A stretch of 64,000 nucleotides of DNA, from positions 558,001 to 622,000 of the forward strand of contig NZ_JAHLQF010000001.1 of assembly GCF_018918285.1 (NCBI RefSeq), in the 5' to 3' direction. Shown piece by piece: positions 1 through 8,984 of the stretch. Position 1 is the first letter of the stretch, and the number at the start of each line of letters is the position of its first letter. The notes beneath the pieces are model-generated. The model saw nothing but the letters and a program-made list of their open reading frames with translations. It did no database searches and was not told where the DNA came from. The translations under genes and the position numbers were made by a program. Origin of the DNA: Clostridium mobile. Its GTDB lineage: Bacteria > Bacillota > Clostridia > Clostridiales > Clostridiaceae.

Positions 1-552
1 ATATCAGTTATTTTATCAATGCTAAATGAGTATAGTACTAAATTAGTTCTGCCGAATAATTATAGTGCTAAATTAATTATGTTTATATCTACTTTAAAAG
101 TGCTTGGTAGCTTTGGAAGCAAGGATTTTAAAATGTTCATTTTCCTTAGTTGTACAAGAAAAAAATATTATATAAATAAGATAAAAAGCTCCCTCATTAA
201 TTCTTTATTTCTTTCAATAGTATGTACTATATTGAATTTCTTTGGAGAAGAAATTCATATTATTAAATATATTATTATAATATTTTCGTTCTATTTCATT
301 TTTTATATTTTACTTAGTAGTGTGGAAATATTTATTGAAGTTTTATCTATAAGCCAATATGCAGCAGTGAAATTTGGTGTGTTATTTTTTAGTTTCCCAT
401 TATATGTTAGGTTTATTATATTTGGTCCTATTTTTTTTGGGGATACAGAGTGGATTTTAATGAACTTTATTCCATATTTTTCTGGAAGCCTAGCTTTAAT
501 TTGTTTTAATATGTTTATGTCCACTGTTGCTTTAAAAACTACAGAAATATAA
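1..552 (+). CDS. ABC-2-like membrane subunit, 5'-truncated by window edge
   Basis: The reading frame is open from base 1 and no ribosome site precedes the ATG at 19, so the gene almost certainly begins outside the window. The visible product (about 183 residues) is strongly hydrophobic, with about four membrane segments in its second half. A short cytoplasmic-looking stretch, FIFLSCTRKKYYINKIKSS, resembles FISLNYSRKEYFKNKTILI in the membrane protein encoded at 1451-2143. The two are therefore probably paralogous permease subunits around one ATPase, as in YtrB/YtrC/YtrD-type operons. The ATPase gene begins 17 bases downstream. The substrate is unknown. In such operons a GntR regulator (YtrA) often comes first; it would lie to the left of the window. 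Confidence 0.6.
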   Translation: MSVILSMLNEYSTKLVLPNNYSAKLIMFISTLKVLGSFGSKDFKMFIFLSCTRKKYYINKIKSSLINSLFLSIVCTILNFFGEEIHIIKYIIIIFSFYFIFYILLSSVEIFIEVLSISQYAAVKFGVLFFSFPLYVRFIIFGPIFFGDTEWILMNFIPYFSGSLALICFNMFMSTVALKTTEI

Positions 553-569
553 TTGTTGGAGGATATGTT

Positions 570-1439
570 ATGGATTTAGCAGTAAGCATAAAAGAGTTAC
601 ATAAAGTATTTAATAATAAAAAGGTTTTAAATAATTTATCTTTGGATATAGAAGATAATAAAATTTATGGATTAGCAGGAAGAAATGGAGCTGGCAAGAC
701 AACCTTACTAAAGATAATAGCTTGTCATTATATAAAGAATTCAGGAACTGTAGAAGTTTTTGGAGAAGATCCTTTTGAAAATGAAAAAATTCTTTCTAAA
801 ATTTGTTTTGTAAGTGATGGAAATAATTTTATGCCTAATATAAACTCTAAGGAGATTTTTGATATAGCAAAAATATTTTATCCTAATTGGGATGATGATT
901 TTAAAGAAGAACTAATAGAAAAATTTAATTTAGATGTGAGTAAGAGCTACGGAGATCTTTCTAAGGGAATGAAGTCCATGGTGAGCATAATAGTAGGACT
1001 TGCTAGTCGTGCACCTTTAACAATATTTGATGAACCATATTCAGGACTCGACCCTGTAGGAAGAGAGATATTTTATAGGGCGCTTTTAGAGGATTATGAT
1101 AGATACCCTAGATGTATAATATTCTCTACCCACTATTTAGAGGAAGTAAGTAGGCTTTTTGAAAGTATAATTATTATCCATAAAGGTAAATTACTTTTAT
1201 GTGATGATGTGGATAGTTTGAAGGAAAAATCTTTTTATATAAGAGGAAAAAAAGAAAGGTTAGAAGAGATATCAGAAAAATTCAATATTTTAAACAAGGA
1301 ATTTCATGGAGAAATAGGAACCCTTGAAATATTTCAATACTTATCTGATAAGGATAAAGAAAATCTAGAAGAAATGGGTTTGCAAATAGAAACTATGCCT
1401 CTTCAGAAATTTTTTGTAAGTTTAACTATAAAGAATTAG
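570..1439 (+). CDS. ABC transporter ATP-binding protein (YtrB/YhcG-like)
   Basis: A 289-residue nucleotide-binding subunit of an ABC exporter. The Walker A motif GRNGAGKTT is near residue 38 and the Walker B motif LTIFDEPYSGLDP near residue 150, followed by a switch histidine in FSTHYLEE. The signature motif is LSKGM rather than LSGGQ, as in the YtrB/EcsA-like exporters with a divergent C-loop. The last 80 residues form a small C-terminal domain. The start at 570 has GGAGGA about 8 bases upstream. It sits between two similar hydrophobic proteins, with gaps of 17 and 11 bases, so all three are probably co-transcribed. The exported compound (peptide, lipid or antibiotic) cannot be deduced. Confidence 0.85.
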   Translation: MDLAVSIKELHKVFNNKKVLNNLSLDIEDNKIYGLAGRNGAGKTTLLKIIACHYIKNSGTVEVFGEDPFENEKILSKICFVSDGNNFMPNINSKEIFDIAKIFYPNWDDDFKEELIEKFNLDVSKSYGDLSKGMKSMVSIIVGLASRAPLTIFDEPYSGLDPVGREIFYRALLEDYDRYPRCIIFSTHYLEEVSRLFESIIIIHKGKLLLCDDVDSLKEKSFYIRGKKERLEEISEKFNILNKEFHGEIGTLEIFQYLSDKDKENLEEMGLQIETMPLQKFFVSLTIKN

Positions 1440-1450
1440 GTGGGGTATAG

Positions 1451-2143
1451 ATGAAATTAATAAATAAAAAAAGATTTAATTTTCAATTTAATAAATATTT
1501 TTTAGAAGGTCCTTTAATACTGTTTTTTTTATTTAGTATTTTATTTGAAATAATTGGATTTTGGTTCTTATCTTATGATATTAGCGAGCCATATAAAGGT
1601 ATTAAGATTAATGTTTTTTTAATATTTCTATATTTTTCTCTTCCTAGATCCTATGATACAGAAAATTTTAAAAAAGAATTAAGTTATTTTATAAGTTTAA
1701 ACTATAGTAGAAAAGAATATTTTAAGAATAAGACAATATTAATTAACTTAGCTATAAGTACTTCCGTCCTATTTTCTACAATTTTAATATTTATGCTGCT
1801 TACTTCTACAGGACGTTATAATGTATTCGGGTATTTAGGATTTGTTATGGGAAAAAATTTTATTTCTTTTTTTAAAATAAGCTTCATAAATATTATTATT
1901 TATAATTTATTTTATACCTTTATTCTTATAGTAAAAGTTTTATTTATTAAAGTTATACCTAATAGAGTAGGGAATTTTATATTTAATGTTGTATGGTCTA
2001 TAGTATTCTTACTATTTTGGCGTGGGTTAAATGATATTTACATAAATATACCAGTACCCAATATTACTTTGATATGTTCTATATTATTTATTCTTATAGC
2101 ATATTATGTTTACTATAAATTTATTATGAGTTTGGATGTTTAG
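1451..2143 (+). CDS. ABC-2-like membrane permease subunit
   Basis: A 230-residue integral membrane protein with about six hydrophobic segments (around residues 20-45, 52-62, 95-115, 130-160, 175-195 and 205-225). It shares a charged segment near residue 80 with the truncated protein at the left edge, which points to paralogous permease subunits of one ABC exporter. The ribosome site is GGTGGGG just before the ATG. It is the last gene of the operon: a hairpin follows six bases after its stop. No domain can be assigned from sequence alone beyond membrane topology. Confidence 0.65.
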   Translation: MKLINKKRFNFQFNKYFLEGPLILFFLFSILFEIIGFWFLSYDISEPYKGIKINVFLIFLYFSLPRSYDTENFKKELSYFISLNYSRKEYFKNKTILINLAISTSVLFSTILIFMLLTSTGRYNVFGYLGFVMGKNFISFFKISFINIIIYNLFYTFILIVKVLFIKVIPNRVGNFIFNVVWSIVFLLFWRGLNDIYINIPVPNITLICSILFILIAYYVYYKFIMSLDV

Positions 2144-2148
2144 TTAAA

Positions 2149-2169
2149 GGAGTGTCATATGAACACTCC
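2149..2169. terminator. Hairpin between convergent operons
   Basis: GGAGTGT (2149-2155) pairs perfectly with ACACTCC (2163-2169) around a 7-base loop. It lies between the convergent stops at 2143 (+) and 2200 (-) and probably ends both transcripts. The following T-run is weak. Confidence 0.6.
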
Positions 2170-2199
2170 CTATTTATCTATTCTATATCAAATGTCAAA

Positions 2200-4224
2200 C
2201 TATGCTCTTCTTCTTAAAATAATTCTTTTGCTACTAAAATAAGTGGCAAGAAAATAAGAACCATAAACAATGGTAATTAGAATTGCCGTTATAATTATAT
2301 TACCTATAGCATTAATATTCCCTGCATCCCTTATCACATCATTTGCCACTTTTATTCCTACTATTGAATGTATACATGCTAAAGCAAGAGGTAACATAAA
2401 ATATATAGCTATCTGTTTAAATAGAGCTGAGTTTATAAGGCTGTCATCAGCACCCACTTTTCGTAGTATATCATATCTATGCCTGTTATCTGCTGCTTCT
2501 GAAAGCTGCTGTAATGCAAGTATTGCAGTGCTTGTTATAAGAAATATTATTCCAATATATATCCCTAAAAAAGATATTATAGCCCGTGAGCCTGATGCTA
2601 TAGATTTAACTGCATCACTGGTAAGGGCTGATATTTTAACTTCATCTTTTTTATCCTTGTGACTATTACCAAGTGCATTAAGGTCAGTTTCAAGCTTTCG
2701 CTGCATGATTCTACTATCTCCTTTACAGTTAAAAGACAACATAGTTTTATACACTTTGCTTCCCTGAACCATTTTATCAGGTACTACAATTAAAAGTAAT
2801 ATATCAGTTGCCAGACCTGTTGCAATACCATCTGTCAGAGCTTCTGGATATACTTCATAGTCCTTTCCCGATATTTTAATAGTATTTTTCATTTTTGCAT
2901 ATTTTGAGAGCCCCTCTTTTAAATCTGGGGCAAATTCCGCATAATCGGAATATATGGCAACCTGATTTTTAGAAAGGCTTATCCCTCTCTTTCCCTGAAG
3001 TTTCATAAGCTCGTTATAATCCGTAACCTTCAGAAGATAAAGAGGAGATTTCATATTAATACCATTAACACTTTCAGGTTTATATTCTTGTACTTTTTCA
3101 AGTATTATTTCCCTGGTAAATTCCTCTTTTGTATACTGATACAGTGAAAACTCCACAAACTTATCAGTATAGTCATAAAGGTTGAAGTCAAACTCCTTAA
3201 GCTTTCCCTCAATGCTCGTCCCTCCCTTTGTCTCAAAGGATGCATCGTAGGGTGCACAGTATCTAAAAGCCTTACTCAATGCATTATTTATGCCGAGTCC
3301 TGTTGAAAGTATAGCTATGGTACAAAAAAGCATAAGACATATGAAGGACATGGATATGTGTGCCGTGTTTATTCTTGAGTTTATCTGACGTAGAATAAAC
3401 ATGTTAAGATTTTTAAAATACAGTTTCTTATTTGATTGTACGAGTTTAAGAAAAAATCCCGATAATGACGCAAAGAACAGGAATGTGCCAGCAGCACCAA
3501 GTATGATTTCAAACAGAAGCATTTTATCAAAAGATATAATTCCGTTTTTCAAAACCATTTTATAGGCGATGCCAATTAATATAATAGATAACATAAATAG
3601 TGTAGCTGTAAGCACAGGATTCTTAAACTTTTGTTTCTCATTCTGCTTTTCAGCGTTTATTAAATCAATGAGCTTATATTTAGATATTGATATACCACTC
3701 ATAGCCATAGCAACCAGAAATATTATACTAAAATAAATAATGCTCTCACCAAAAGCTTTTGGAGAAAATATGAAACGATACCCGGTCATATCAACTTGTA
3801 AAAGCCTTGCTGTTACTACTGAAAGGCCCTGGGATAAAAACACTCCTACCAGAAGCCCTACTCCAAGGGACAATATGCCTATTATAAATATTTCTACAAC
3901 GAGTATTCTTGCTACCTTTCCCTTTTCCATACCAAGAGTCATATATATTCCAATCTCTTTCTTTCTCCTTCTTATGAGAAAGTTGTTTGCGTATACAATT
4001 AAAAATCCAAGTATAATGGATATAAATACTGAAATTATACTCATTAGCTGAGTTAGCAGTTTCATCATCTCTGATGTTGATTCCGATATATCCATCATCG
4101 CCTTTTGTGCTTCAATAGAGTTGAAAATATAAAATATGCAAACACCAAATGTAAGAGTAAAAAAATACAAGGCATAATCCTCATAACTTTTTTTCACATT
4201 TTTAAAAGATAGCTTAAAGTACAT
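2200..4224 (-). CDS. bceB: BceB-like ABC transporter permease (FtsX domains)
   Basis: A 674-residue permease of the peptide-resistance (Pep7E) type. It has one N-terminal membrane helix, two FtsX-like blocks of membrane helices (about residues 50-290 and 555-670), and between them a soluble loop of about 210 residues, the usual extracellular peptide-binding domain of BceB. ATG 4224 was chosen because GGAGGTGA lies 11 bases upstream; the longer frame begins with TTG. The start overlaps the ATPase stop by 11 bases, so the two are translationally coupled. With the ATPase at 4214-4981 and the kinase/regulator pair upstream it forms a complete Bce module. Such modules detect and resist cell-wall-active peptides such as bacitracin or lantibiotics; the actual ligand is not visible. 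Confidence 0.87.
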   Translation of the reverse strand: MYFKLSFKNVKKSYEDYALYFFTLTFGVCIFYIFNSIEAQKAMMDISESTSEMMKLLTQLMSIISVFISIILGFLIVYANNFLIRRRKKEIGIYMTLGMEKGKVARILVVEIFIIGILSLGVGLLVGVFLSQGLSVVTARLLQVDMTGYRFIFSPKAFGESIIYFSIIFLVAMAMSGISISKYKLIDLINAEKQNEKQKFKNPVLTATLFMLSIILIGIAYKMVLKNGIISFDKMLLFEIILGAAGTFLFFASLSGFFLKLVQSNKKLYFKNLNMFILRQINSRINTAHISMSFICLMLFCTIAILSTGLGINNALSKAFRYCAPYDASFETKGGTSIEGKLKEFDFNLYDYTDKFVEFSLYQYTKEEFTREIILEKVQEYKPESVNGINMKSPLYLLKVTDYNELMKLQGKRGISLSKNQVAIYSDYAEFAPDLKEGLSKYAKMKNTIKISGKDYEVYPEALTDGIATGLATDILLLIVVPDKMVQGSKVYKTMLSFNCKGDSRIMQRKLETDLNALGNSHKDKKDEVKISALTSDAVKSIASGSRAIISFLGIYIGIIFLITSTAILALQQLSEAADNRHRYDILRKVGADDSLINSALFKQIAIYFMLPLALACIHSIVGIKVANDVIRDAGNINAIGNIIITAILITIVYGSYFLATYFSSKRIILRRRA

Positions 4225-4981
4225 TTCCTGTGTCACCTCCAAGAAGAGTTACCACATCAATTATTTTATTAAAAAACTCCTTTCTGATACTCTTTCCTTT
4301 TATGAGTTCATTAAAGAGTCTGCCATCCTTTATAAATAATATCCTGCTACAATAGCTTGCAGTAAAAGCATCATGAGTAACCATAAGTATAGTTGCATTT
4401 AAGTCTTTATTTAAACTATCCAGACTTTCAAGGAGCATGCGAGCTGATTTAGAATCCAGGGCCCCTGTAGGTTCATCTGCAAGTATTATTGCTGGTTTTG
4501 ATATTATGGCTCTTGCTGCCGCTATTCTCTGCCTTTGACCTCCAGACATTTCATAGGGGTACTTTGAAAGTACATCTGCTATTTCAAGCTTATCTGCCAC
4601 TTCTAACACTCTTTTTTCCCCTTCTCTATGATTAACTCCCGATATGGACAATGGAAGTATAATGTTTTCAAAGCCCGTAAGGGTATCTAAAAGATTAAAG
4701 TCTTGAAATATAAATCCCAATTCCTCACGTCTAAAACGTGCAAGAGAGCGACTTTTCATTTCGGTTATATCCTTACCCCTTATATAAATATGACCGCTTG
4801 TAACTGAATCAATGGTAGATATGCAGTTAAGCAAAGTGGTTTTTCCGCTACCGGATGCACCCATTATGCCTATAAATTCTCCCTCATTTACAGAGAAACT
4901 TACATTATCAATAGCCTTAGTGATATTAGCCTTGTTTCCATAATATTTTTCAACATTAGAGACCCTTAATATATCTGTCAT
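4214..4981 (-). CDS. bceA: BceA-like ABC transporter ATP-binding protein
   Basis: A 255-residue ATPase of the MacB/LolD/BceA group. It has Walker A GASGSGKTT (about residue 40), the Q-loop FQDFNLLDTL, signature MSGGQRQRIAAARA and Walker B IILADEPTGALD, all intact. The start ATG at 4981 has GGAGG seven bases upstream. It is the first gene of the bceAB transcript. A perfect TTACA-N4-TGTAA palindrome lies about 80 bases before the start, which argues for control by the adjacent response regulator. Confidence 0.92.
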   Translation of the reverse strand: MTDILRVSNVEKYYGNKANITKAIDNVSFSVNEGEFIGIMGASGSGKTTLLNCISTIDSVTSGHIYIRGKDITEMKSRSLARFRREELGFIFQDFNLLDTLTGFENIILPLSISGVNHREGEKRVLEVADKLEIADVLSKYPYEMSGGQRQRIAAARAIISKPAIILADEPTGALDSKSARMLLESLDSLNKDLNATILMVTHDAFTASYCSRILFIKDGRLFNELIKGKSIRKEFFNKIIDVVTLLGGDTGNVL

Positions 4982-5060
4982 ATAAATACCTCCATCTTCA
5001 TGATGGTTTTATTTTAATATAATGCTTTCTTAGCTACCATAATTTTTACTTACAGAAAGC

Positions 5061-5074
5061 TTACATTCTTGTAA
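5061..5074 (-). promoter_or_regulatory. BceR-type response-regulator box upstream of bceAB
   Basis: TTACA TTCT TGTAA is a perfect 5-4-5 inverted repeat. It matches TNACA-N4-TGTAA, the BceR binding consensus described in Bacillus. A further TTACA half-site lies 11 bases away at 5050-5054. On the minus strand a TATATT (5016-5021) is a possible -10 between the box and bceA. Confidence 0.65.
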
Positions 5075-5098
5075 CAAATGAAAAAAGCTCATATTCCC

Positions 5099-6118
5099 TT
5101 ATCTTATATCCATCATAGCACTTTTAGGAAATATTATGCTTATTGTTGTACCTTCACCGTATTCTGAATATGCCTTAATTGAAAGACCAAGCTTGCCACA
5201 AAGTTTTTTACAGATATAAAGTCCCATACCAGTAGACCTTTCATTTTTTCTACCGTTAGTGCCCGTAAATCCCTTATCAAATATTCTTGAAAGCTGACTT
5301 TTTTCAATTCCTATGCCATTGTCCTCAATAGAAAGCATAATACTATTTTCCATTTTTTCTGCACTAACTTTGATCCTAGCATTAGACTTATTTGAATATT
5401 TTACGGAGTTTATAAGTATTTGATTTAGTATGAAACTAAACCATTTAGCATCTGTAAAAACAGTCATATCTAAATTCTCTACTTCTACTCCCACTTTATT
5501 ATGAATAAAAATTTTGGAGCTTTTCTTTAAAACATTAAAACATAATTTTTCTAAATTCACTTCTTTTATTAAATAATCTTTTTCCACAGTATTGCTCCTA
5601 GAGTAAAACAAAACTTGCTCCACAAAAGCCTCTATTTTTTCAAGATCTTCACAAACGCTATCCATTGCTTTACTCTTATTGTTCTGAGCTATCAGCTTTG
5701 AAGAGGCAATAGGAGTTTTTATCTCGTGTACCCAAAGCTCCATATATTCCCTATATTCCTCCTGAATAAACTTATACTTGTTTATTTCCTCCAGCATTGC
5801 TTTGTTTGAGCCCTTGATTATATCATACAAAATTATTCCCTCTTTAAATGTAGGAGGAATAATCATCTCTGCAATGAGATTTTTTCTATCAAGAGAGTTA
5901 AAAATAAGTATAAGATTTTGATAAAATCCTTTCTTATTAATATATTCAAAAGTCAATGGAAGAACTGTACCTATTATCTCTAAAACTACTATAAGCAATG
6001 CCAAAGTAGGCCCTCCAACGGGATTTAAAGCCCATATGATTAAGAAGGTTAAAAGCGTTACCACGGACATTGATATGATATATACTATTTTCTCCTTCAA
6101 AAAATCATATAGCTTCAC
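5099..6118 (-). CDS. bceS: BceS-like intramembrane-sensing histidine kinase
   Basis: A 339-residue kinase. Two membrane helices (about residues 11-31 and 36-57) are joined by only a few residues, so there is no extracellular sensor. This is typical of BceS kinases, which sense through the BceAB permease. The phospho-accepting histidine is H131 in LWVHEIKTPI. The N-box (LINSVKYS), the G1 box (EDNGIGI) and the G2 box (GMGLYICKKL) are intact. The start is GTG, overlapping the regulator stop in the pattern GTGA, which indicates translational coupling. The stop is 118 bases before bceA, which probably has its own promoter. Confidence 0.9.
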   Translation of the reverse strand: MKLYDFLKEKIVYIISMSVVTLLTFLIIWALNPVGGPTLALLIVVLEIIGTVLPLTFEYINKKGFYQNLILIFNSLDRKNLIAEMIIPPTFKEGIILYDIIKGSNKAMLEEINKYKFIQEEYREYMELWVHEIKTPIASSKLIAQNNKSKAMDSVCEDLEKIEAFVEQVLFYSRSNTVEKDYLIKEVNLEKLCFNVLKKSSKIFIHNKVGVEVENLDMTVFTDAKWFSFILNQILINSVKYSNKSNARIKVSAEKMENSIMLSIEDNGIGIEKSQLSRIFDKGFTGTNGRKNERSTGMGLYICKKLCGKLGLSIKAYSEYGEGTTISIIFPKSAMMDIR

Positions 6119-6783
6119 TTTACCATGTACCCCCGTCCTCTTTTTGTTTCTATAACATTATCAATGCCTACTTCTTGAAGCTTTTTACGAAGTCTATTAA
6201 CATTAACTGTAAGAGTATTGTCATCTATAAACATGTCACTGTTCCAGAGCTGAATCATAAGATCATCACGACTCACTATAGTACCCCTGTTTTCATACAG
6301 CAATGTAAGTATTTTTAGCTCATTTTTAGTAAGCTCATATTCAACCCCATTATGTTCAACAGTGCTTTTAGAAAGGTTTATAAGAAAATCCCCACACTGA
6401 ATATAGTCTTTCACAATTTCCCTTGAAGCTCTTTTCAGCACAGAGGATATATGTGCAAGAAGTATCTGAGTGTTGTAAGGTTTTGTTATAAAATCATCGG
6501 CACCAAGATTCATAGCCATGAGTTCATCAATTTCCGTATCTCGGCTTGTAACTACTATTATAGGTATTTCAGACTTCTTCCTTATTTCACGACATATATA
6601 GTAACCATCAAAAGCAGGAAGATTAATATCTAGAAGAATAAGATTAGGCTTCTTAGAGAGTGCATCTTCTATTATGCTTTCAAATTCTTCTGTCGCTTCA
6701 CATACATAACCATTTTTCGAAAGAAATGTAGAAAGTTCTTCACGTATTTTTTTATCATCTTCAATAATAAATATTTTCCTCAT
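6115..6783 (-). CDS. bceR: BceR-like OmpR-family response regulator
   Basis: A 222-residue response regulator. The receiver domain (1-115) has acidic residues E8, D9 and D10, phospho-acceptor D52 in LLDINLPAFDG, and K in ITKPYN. It is followed by an OmpR/PhoB winged-helix domain ending RGRGYMVK. The start was moved to the ATG at 6783 because GAGGA lies just upstream; the longer frame adds 21 residues without homology. It probably binds the TTACA-N4-TGTAA box before bceA. The unknown gene upstream ends only 16 bases away, so the two may share a transcript. Confidence 0.9.
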   Translation of the reverse strand: MRKIFIIEDDKKIREELSTFLSKNGYVCEATEEFESIIEDALSKKPNLILLDINLPAFDGYYICREIRKKSEIPIIVVTSRDTEIDELMAMNLGADDFITKPYNTQILLAHISSVLKRASREIVKDYIQCGDFLINLSKSTVEHNGVEYELTKNELKILTLLYENRGTIVSRDDLMIQLWNSDMFIDDNTLTVNVNRLRKKLQEVGIDNVIETKRGRGYMVK

Positions 6784-6799
6784 AAAATTATCCTCACAT

Positions 6800-7423
6800 C
6801 TAGAAATACAATATACATAATACAGACTTGTTATGTTGTAATGCATTATTGTAAAACTGTATTATATTTTCAAAGAGATTTTTATCCTTTAATCCAAAAT
6901 CAAATACAATATTCATATGCTCAGCTAGCTTTCTACACTCATCTTCAATATCAGTTTTGTCCAATTGTTGTATTAACATGTTTATTTTATTCAATGGTAC
7001 ATAGCGTAATATATAGTTATCATTAAAGCTAGAGCAATTTTTAATTTCTTCAAAATCTTCTTTTGTAAAACTATCACTATCTCCATATGTTTTTCTAATA
7101 TGTTCATAGATTTGTTCATCACTTACATTATTCATTTTCATCTCAATTTCCCAGTAAGAAAATTGACTCTCTATTTTATTTGTTCCAAATAATGCGGCAG
7201 ATAAAATAAAATTTGGTTCACATTCTTCAATTTCTTCAATATCTATTGGAAAAGCTTCATAAGCAATTGTACTTAAAAGACAATTTTCTATATTTACTTT
7301 TATATGATTGTCCTTCTTAGAAGTTCTTCTAACTTTCTTATTAATCAAATCTTGTCCCTCAAAGGAATTGAGTTGTTCTTCATCTATTTCAATTAATTTA
7401 ATTTTTGATATGTTCACCGCCAT
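6800..7423 (-). CDS. Hypothetical protein, 207 aa, upstream of bceRS
   Basis: I do not recognise this protein. It is acidic and soluble-looking, with no signal peptide, no membrane helix and no cysteine pair that suggests metal binding. The start ATG at 7423 has a good GGAGGG seven bases upstream. The stop lies 16 bases before the response-regulator start, so it is probably the first gene of the bceRS transcript. Whether it takes part in peptide resistance or is merely co-transcribed cannot be told. It could also be a phage- or immunity-type DUF protein. Confidence 0.6.
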   Translation of the reverse strand: MAVNISKIKLIEIDEEQLNSFEGQDLINKKVRRTSKKDNHIKVNIENCLLSTIAYEAFPIDIEEIEECEPNFILSAALFGTNKIESQFSYWEIEMKMNNVSDEQIYEHIRKTYGDSDSFTKEDFEEIKNCSSFNDNYILRYVPLNKINMLIQQLDKTDIEDECRKLAEHMNIVFDFGLKDKNLFENIIQFYNNALQHNKSVLCILYF

Positions 7424-7679
7424 ACCCGTACCCTCCGCGCATAATTTTGTAATGTGAAGTATATACTATTATGAATTAATTATAGCATATTATTCCAGTG
7501 TCAAAATCAATAAAAAACTCTTTGGCCTTTTCTTCTATCTTTAACCAAATAGTTTCTGTTTAATTACTTCTATTGAATTACGATGTAAAAATACCGTAAA
7601 ATTCACTTTTGAATAATACGGTATTAAAATACATTATTGATTCTAACATTTTATTGGCAAGTTCTATGTTGTAAAGACT
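7424..7679. other. Intergenic region with candidate promoter and inverted repeat
   Basis: No gene is seen here. On the minus strand TTGACA (7499-7504) and TATAAT (7479-7484) are perfect hexamers but only 14 bases apart, so this promoter reading for the 207-aa gene is uncertain. An inverted repeat, AATACCGTA (7590-7598) with TACGGTATT (7617-7625), could be the terminator of the hydrolase gene or an operator; it lacks a clear T-run. Confidence 0.4.
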
Positions 7680-8492
7680 TTATTCCTCAATAAACTTCAT
7701 CAATTCTTCATTAAATTTGTCTTTCTGGTCATAGAAGGATGCGTGACCGCTATATTTAAATGGTATAAGCTTTGATTTTTTAATGCATCGTTTTTGTATT
7801 TCACCTAGTTCGAATGGGACAACTTTGTCATGAATGCCATGAATAATTAATGTTGGAACCTTTATTGTTTCTAAATCATGAAATAGTTCTTCACGTAACC
7901 AAGTATTTGCAATGGCAGCAGTTGACCACCCTGCTGCTTGTAATCCCAATTGTAAGAACCAATCGGAAAATGGCTCAGTTATATTCTGAAAGAAAAATAT
8001 ATCACCGAAATCACTCAACATTTTAGGGCGATCACTGTATGTTCCTTTAATAATTTTGATTACAACTTCCTTATCTAAACCATAAGGAAAGTTAGGACCT
8101 TTGGTAAGTCTAGGAGCTGCTGCTGCAAAAAGAGCAAGTTTGCACACACCATATCCTTTATGCCTAGCCATATATCTAATAGCAATTGCCCCACCTGTTG
8201 AATGACCTGCCAGTATAAAGTTTTGTAATTTGAGTGCCTCAACTACACATCTGACATCATCAGCTAATCTATTGTAATCATATCCTTCCCATGGCTTATC
8301 CGATTCACCAAATCCTCTTTGATCTATTCCAATACATCTGTATCCTCTTTTAGGAAGCTCATCAAACTGATATTCAAATAATTTATGGCTTCCAGGCCAA
8401 CCATGCAAAAACACAATTGTTTTATCCCCTTGTGGGTTAAGATCCTCTACATAAATTTTTACATTGGGCTCTACTTTAACATAGTATCCCAT
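7680..8492 (-). CDS. Alpha/beta-fold hydrolase
   Basis: A 270-residue alpha/beta hydrolase of the non-haem haloperoxidase/esterase group. The oxyanion motif is HGWPGS (about residue 30). The nucleophile elbow is GHSTGG (about residue 97), the acid is in IHGIHDKVV (about residue 222) and the catalytic histidine is in YSGHASFY (about residue 250). The whole protein is core domain plus a short cap. The start ATG has GGAGG seven bases upstream. It appears to be a single-gene unit. The substrate is unknown; an ester or lactone is likely. Peroxidase activity in this family is often incidental. Confidence 0.85.
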   Translation of the reverse strand: MGYYVKVEPNVKIYVEDLNPQGDKTIVFLHGWPGSHKLFEYQFDELPKRGYRCIGIDQRGFGESDKPWEGYDYNRLADDVRCVVEALKLQNFILAGHSTGGAIAIRYMARHKGYGVCKLALFAAAAPRLTKGPNFPYGLDKEVVIKIIKGTYSDRPKMLSDFGDIFFFQNITEPFSDWFLQLGLQAAGWSTAAIANTWLREELFHDLETIKVPTLIIHGIHDKVVPFELGEIQKRCIKKSKLIPFKYSGHASFYDQKDKFNEELMKFIEE

Positions 8493-8561
8493 GAAAATAC
8501 CTCCAATATTAAATGGCTATATTCACATGTTATTCACTTAACTACAGGTTTATGAATGAAG

Positions 8562-8893
8562 AATATATTTTTCAGCCGCCAACGCTGCTATAGTTCCATC
8601 TGAAACCGCTGTTGTTATCTGCCTAAATCTCTTATCCCTTACTTAAAAATCTTTCTTCATTTGGAATTGGAAGCTTCTTTGGTGTTGCCCCCGTAGAAAT
8701 TATAATTGCCTTAGGTCTATATATAAACTTTTTTGTTCCAATTAATTTTTCATTATCCTTTAAACTAACATTAAGGATTTTGCTAAGTCATTACCTGATA
8801 CAACTTTAAACCCAGGGTAGTTTTCTATAGTATAGCTATTTCGGACTACTATTTAGGCAGCTATTCTGACTCAAGTATCATATTTTTTTTAGC
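8562..8893 (-). pseudogene. Decayed second copy of thioredoxin reductase (trxB)
   Basis: Three blocks match intact trxB at 9527-10462 in the same order and strand: 8562-8640 with about 9545-9625, 8637-8780 with about 10066-10215, and 8784-8893 with about 10270-10380. The last block is the most degraded. Between the blocks about 440 and 55 bases are missing. The ends of the second gap coincide with a short repeat (CTAA) in the intact gene. Frame is lost and the N- and C-terminal codons are absent. This looks like a trxB duplication flanking the small helical gene, with one copy then eroded. Confidence 0.85.
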
Positions 8894-8984
8894 CTTCCCG
8901 AATTACCAGTGGCATTTCTAAAAAAACTCCTTAAATTTACAACTAATTCTTGATTTGTGTTAATCTATATTAAAAGGTATATTA

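Noticed and set aside
2270-2662. 130-codon plus-strand frame inside the bceB-like gene
   Set aside because: It is antisense to a strongly conserved permease, has no ribosome site and shows no domain.
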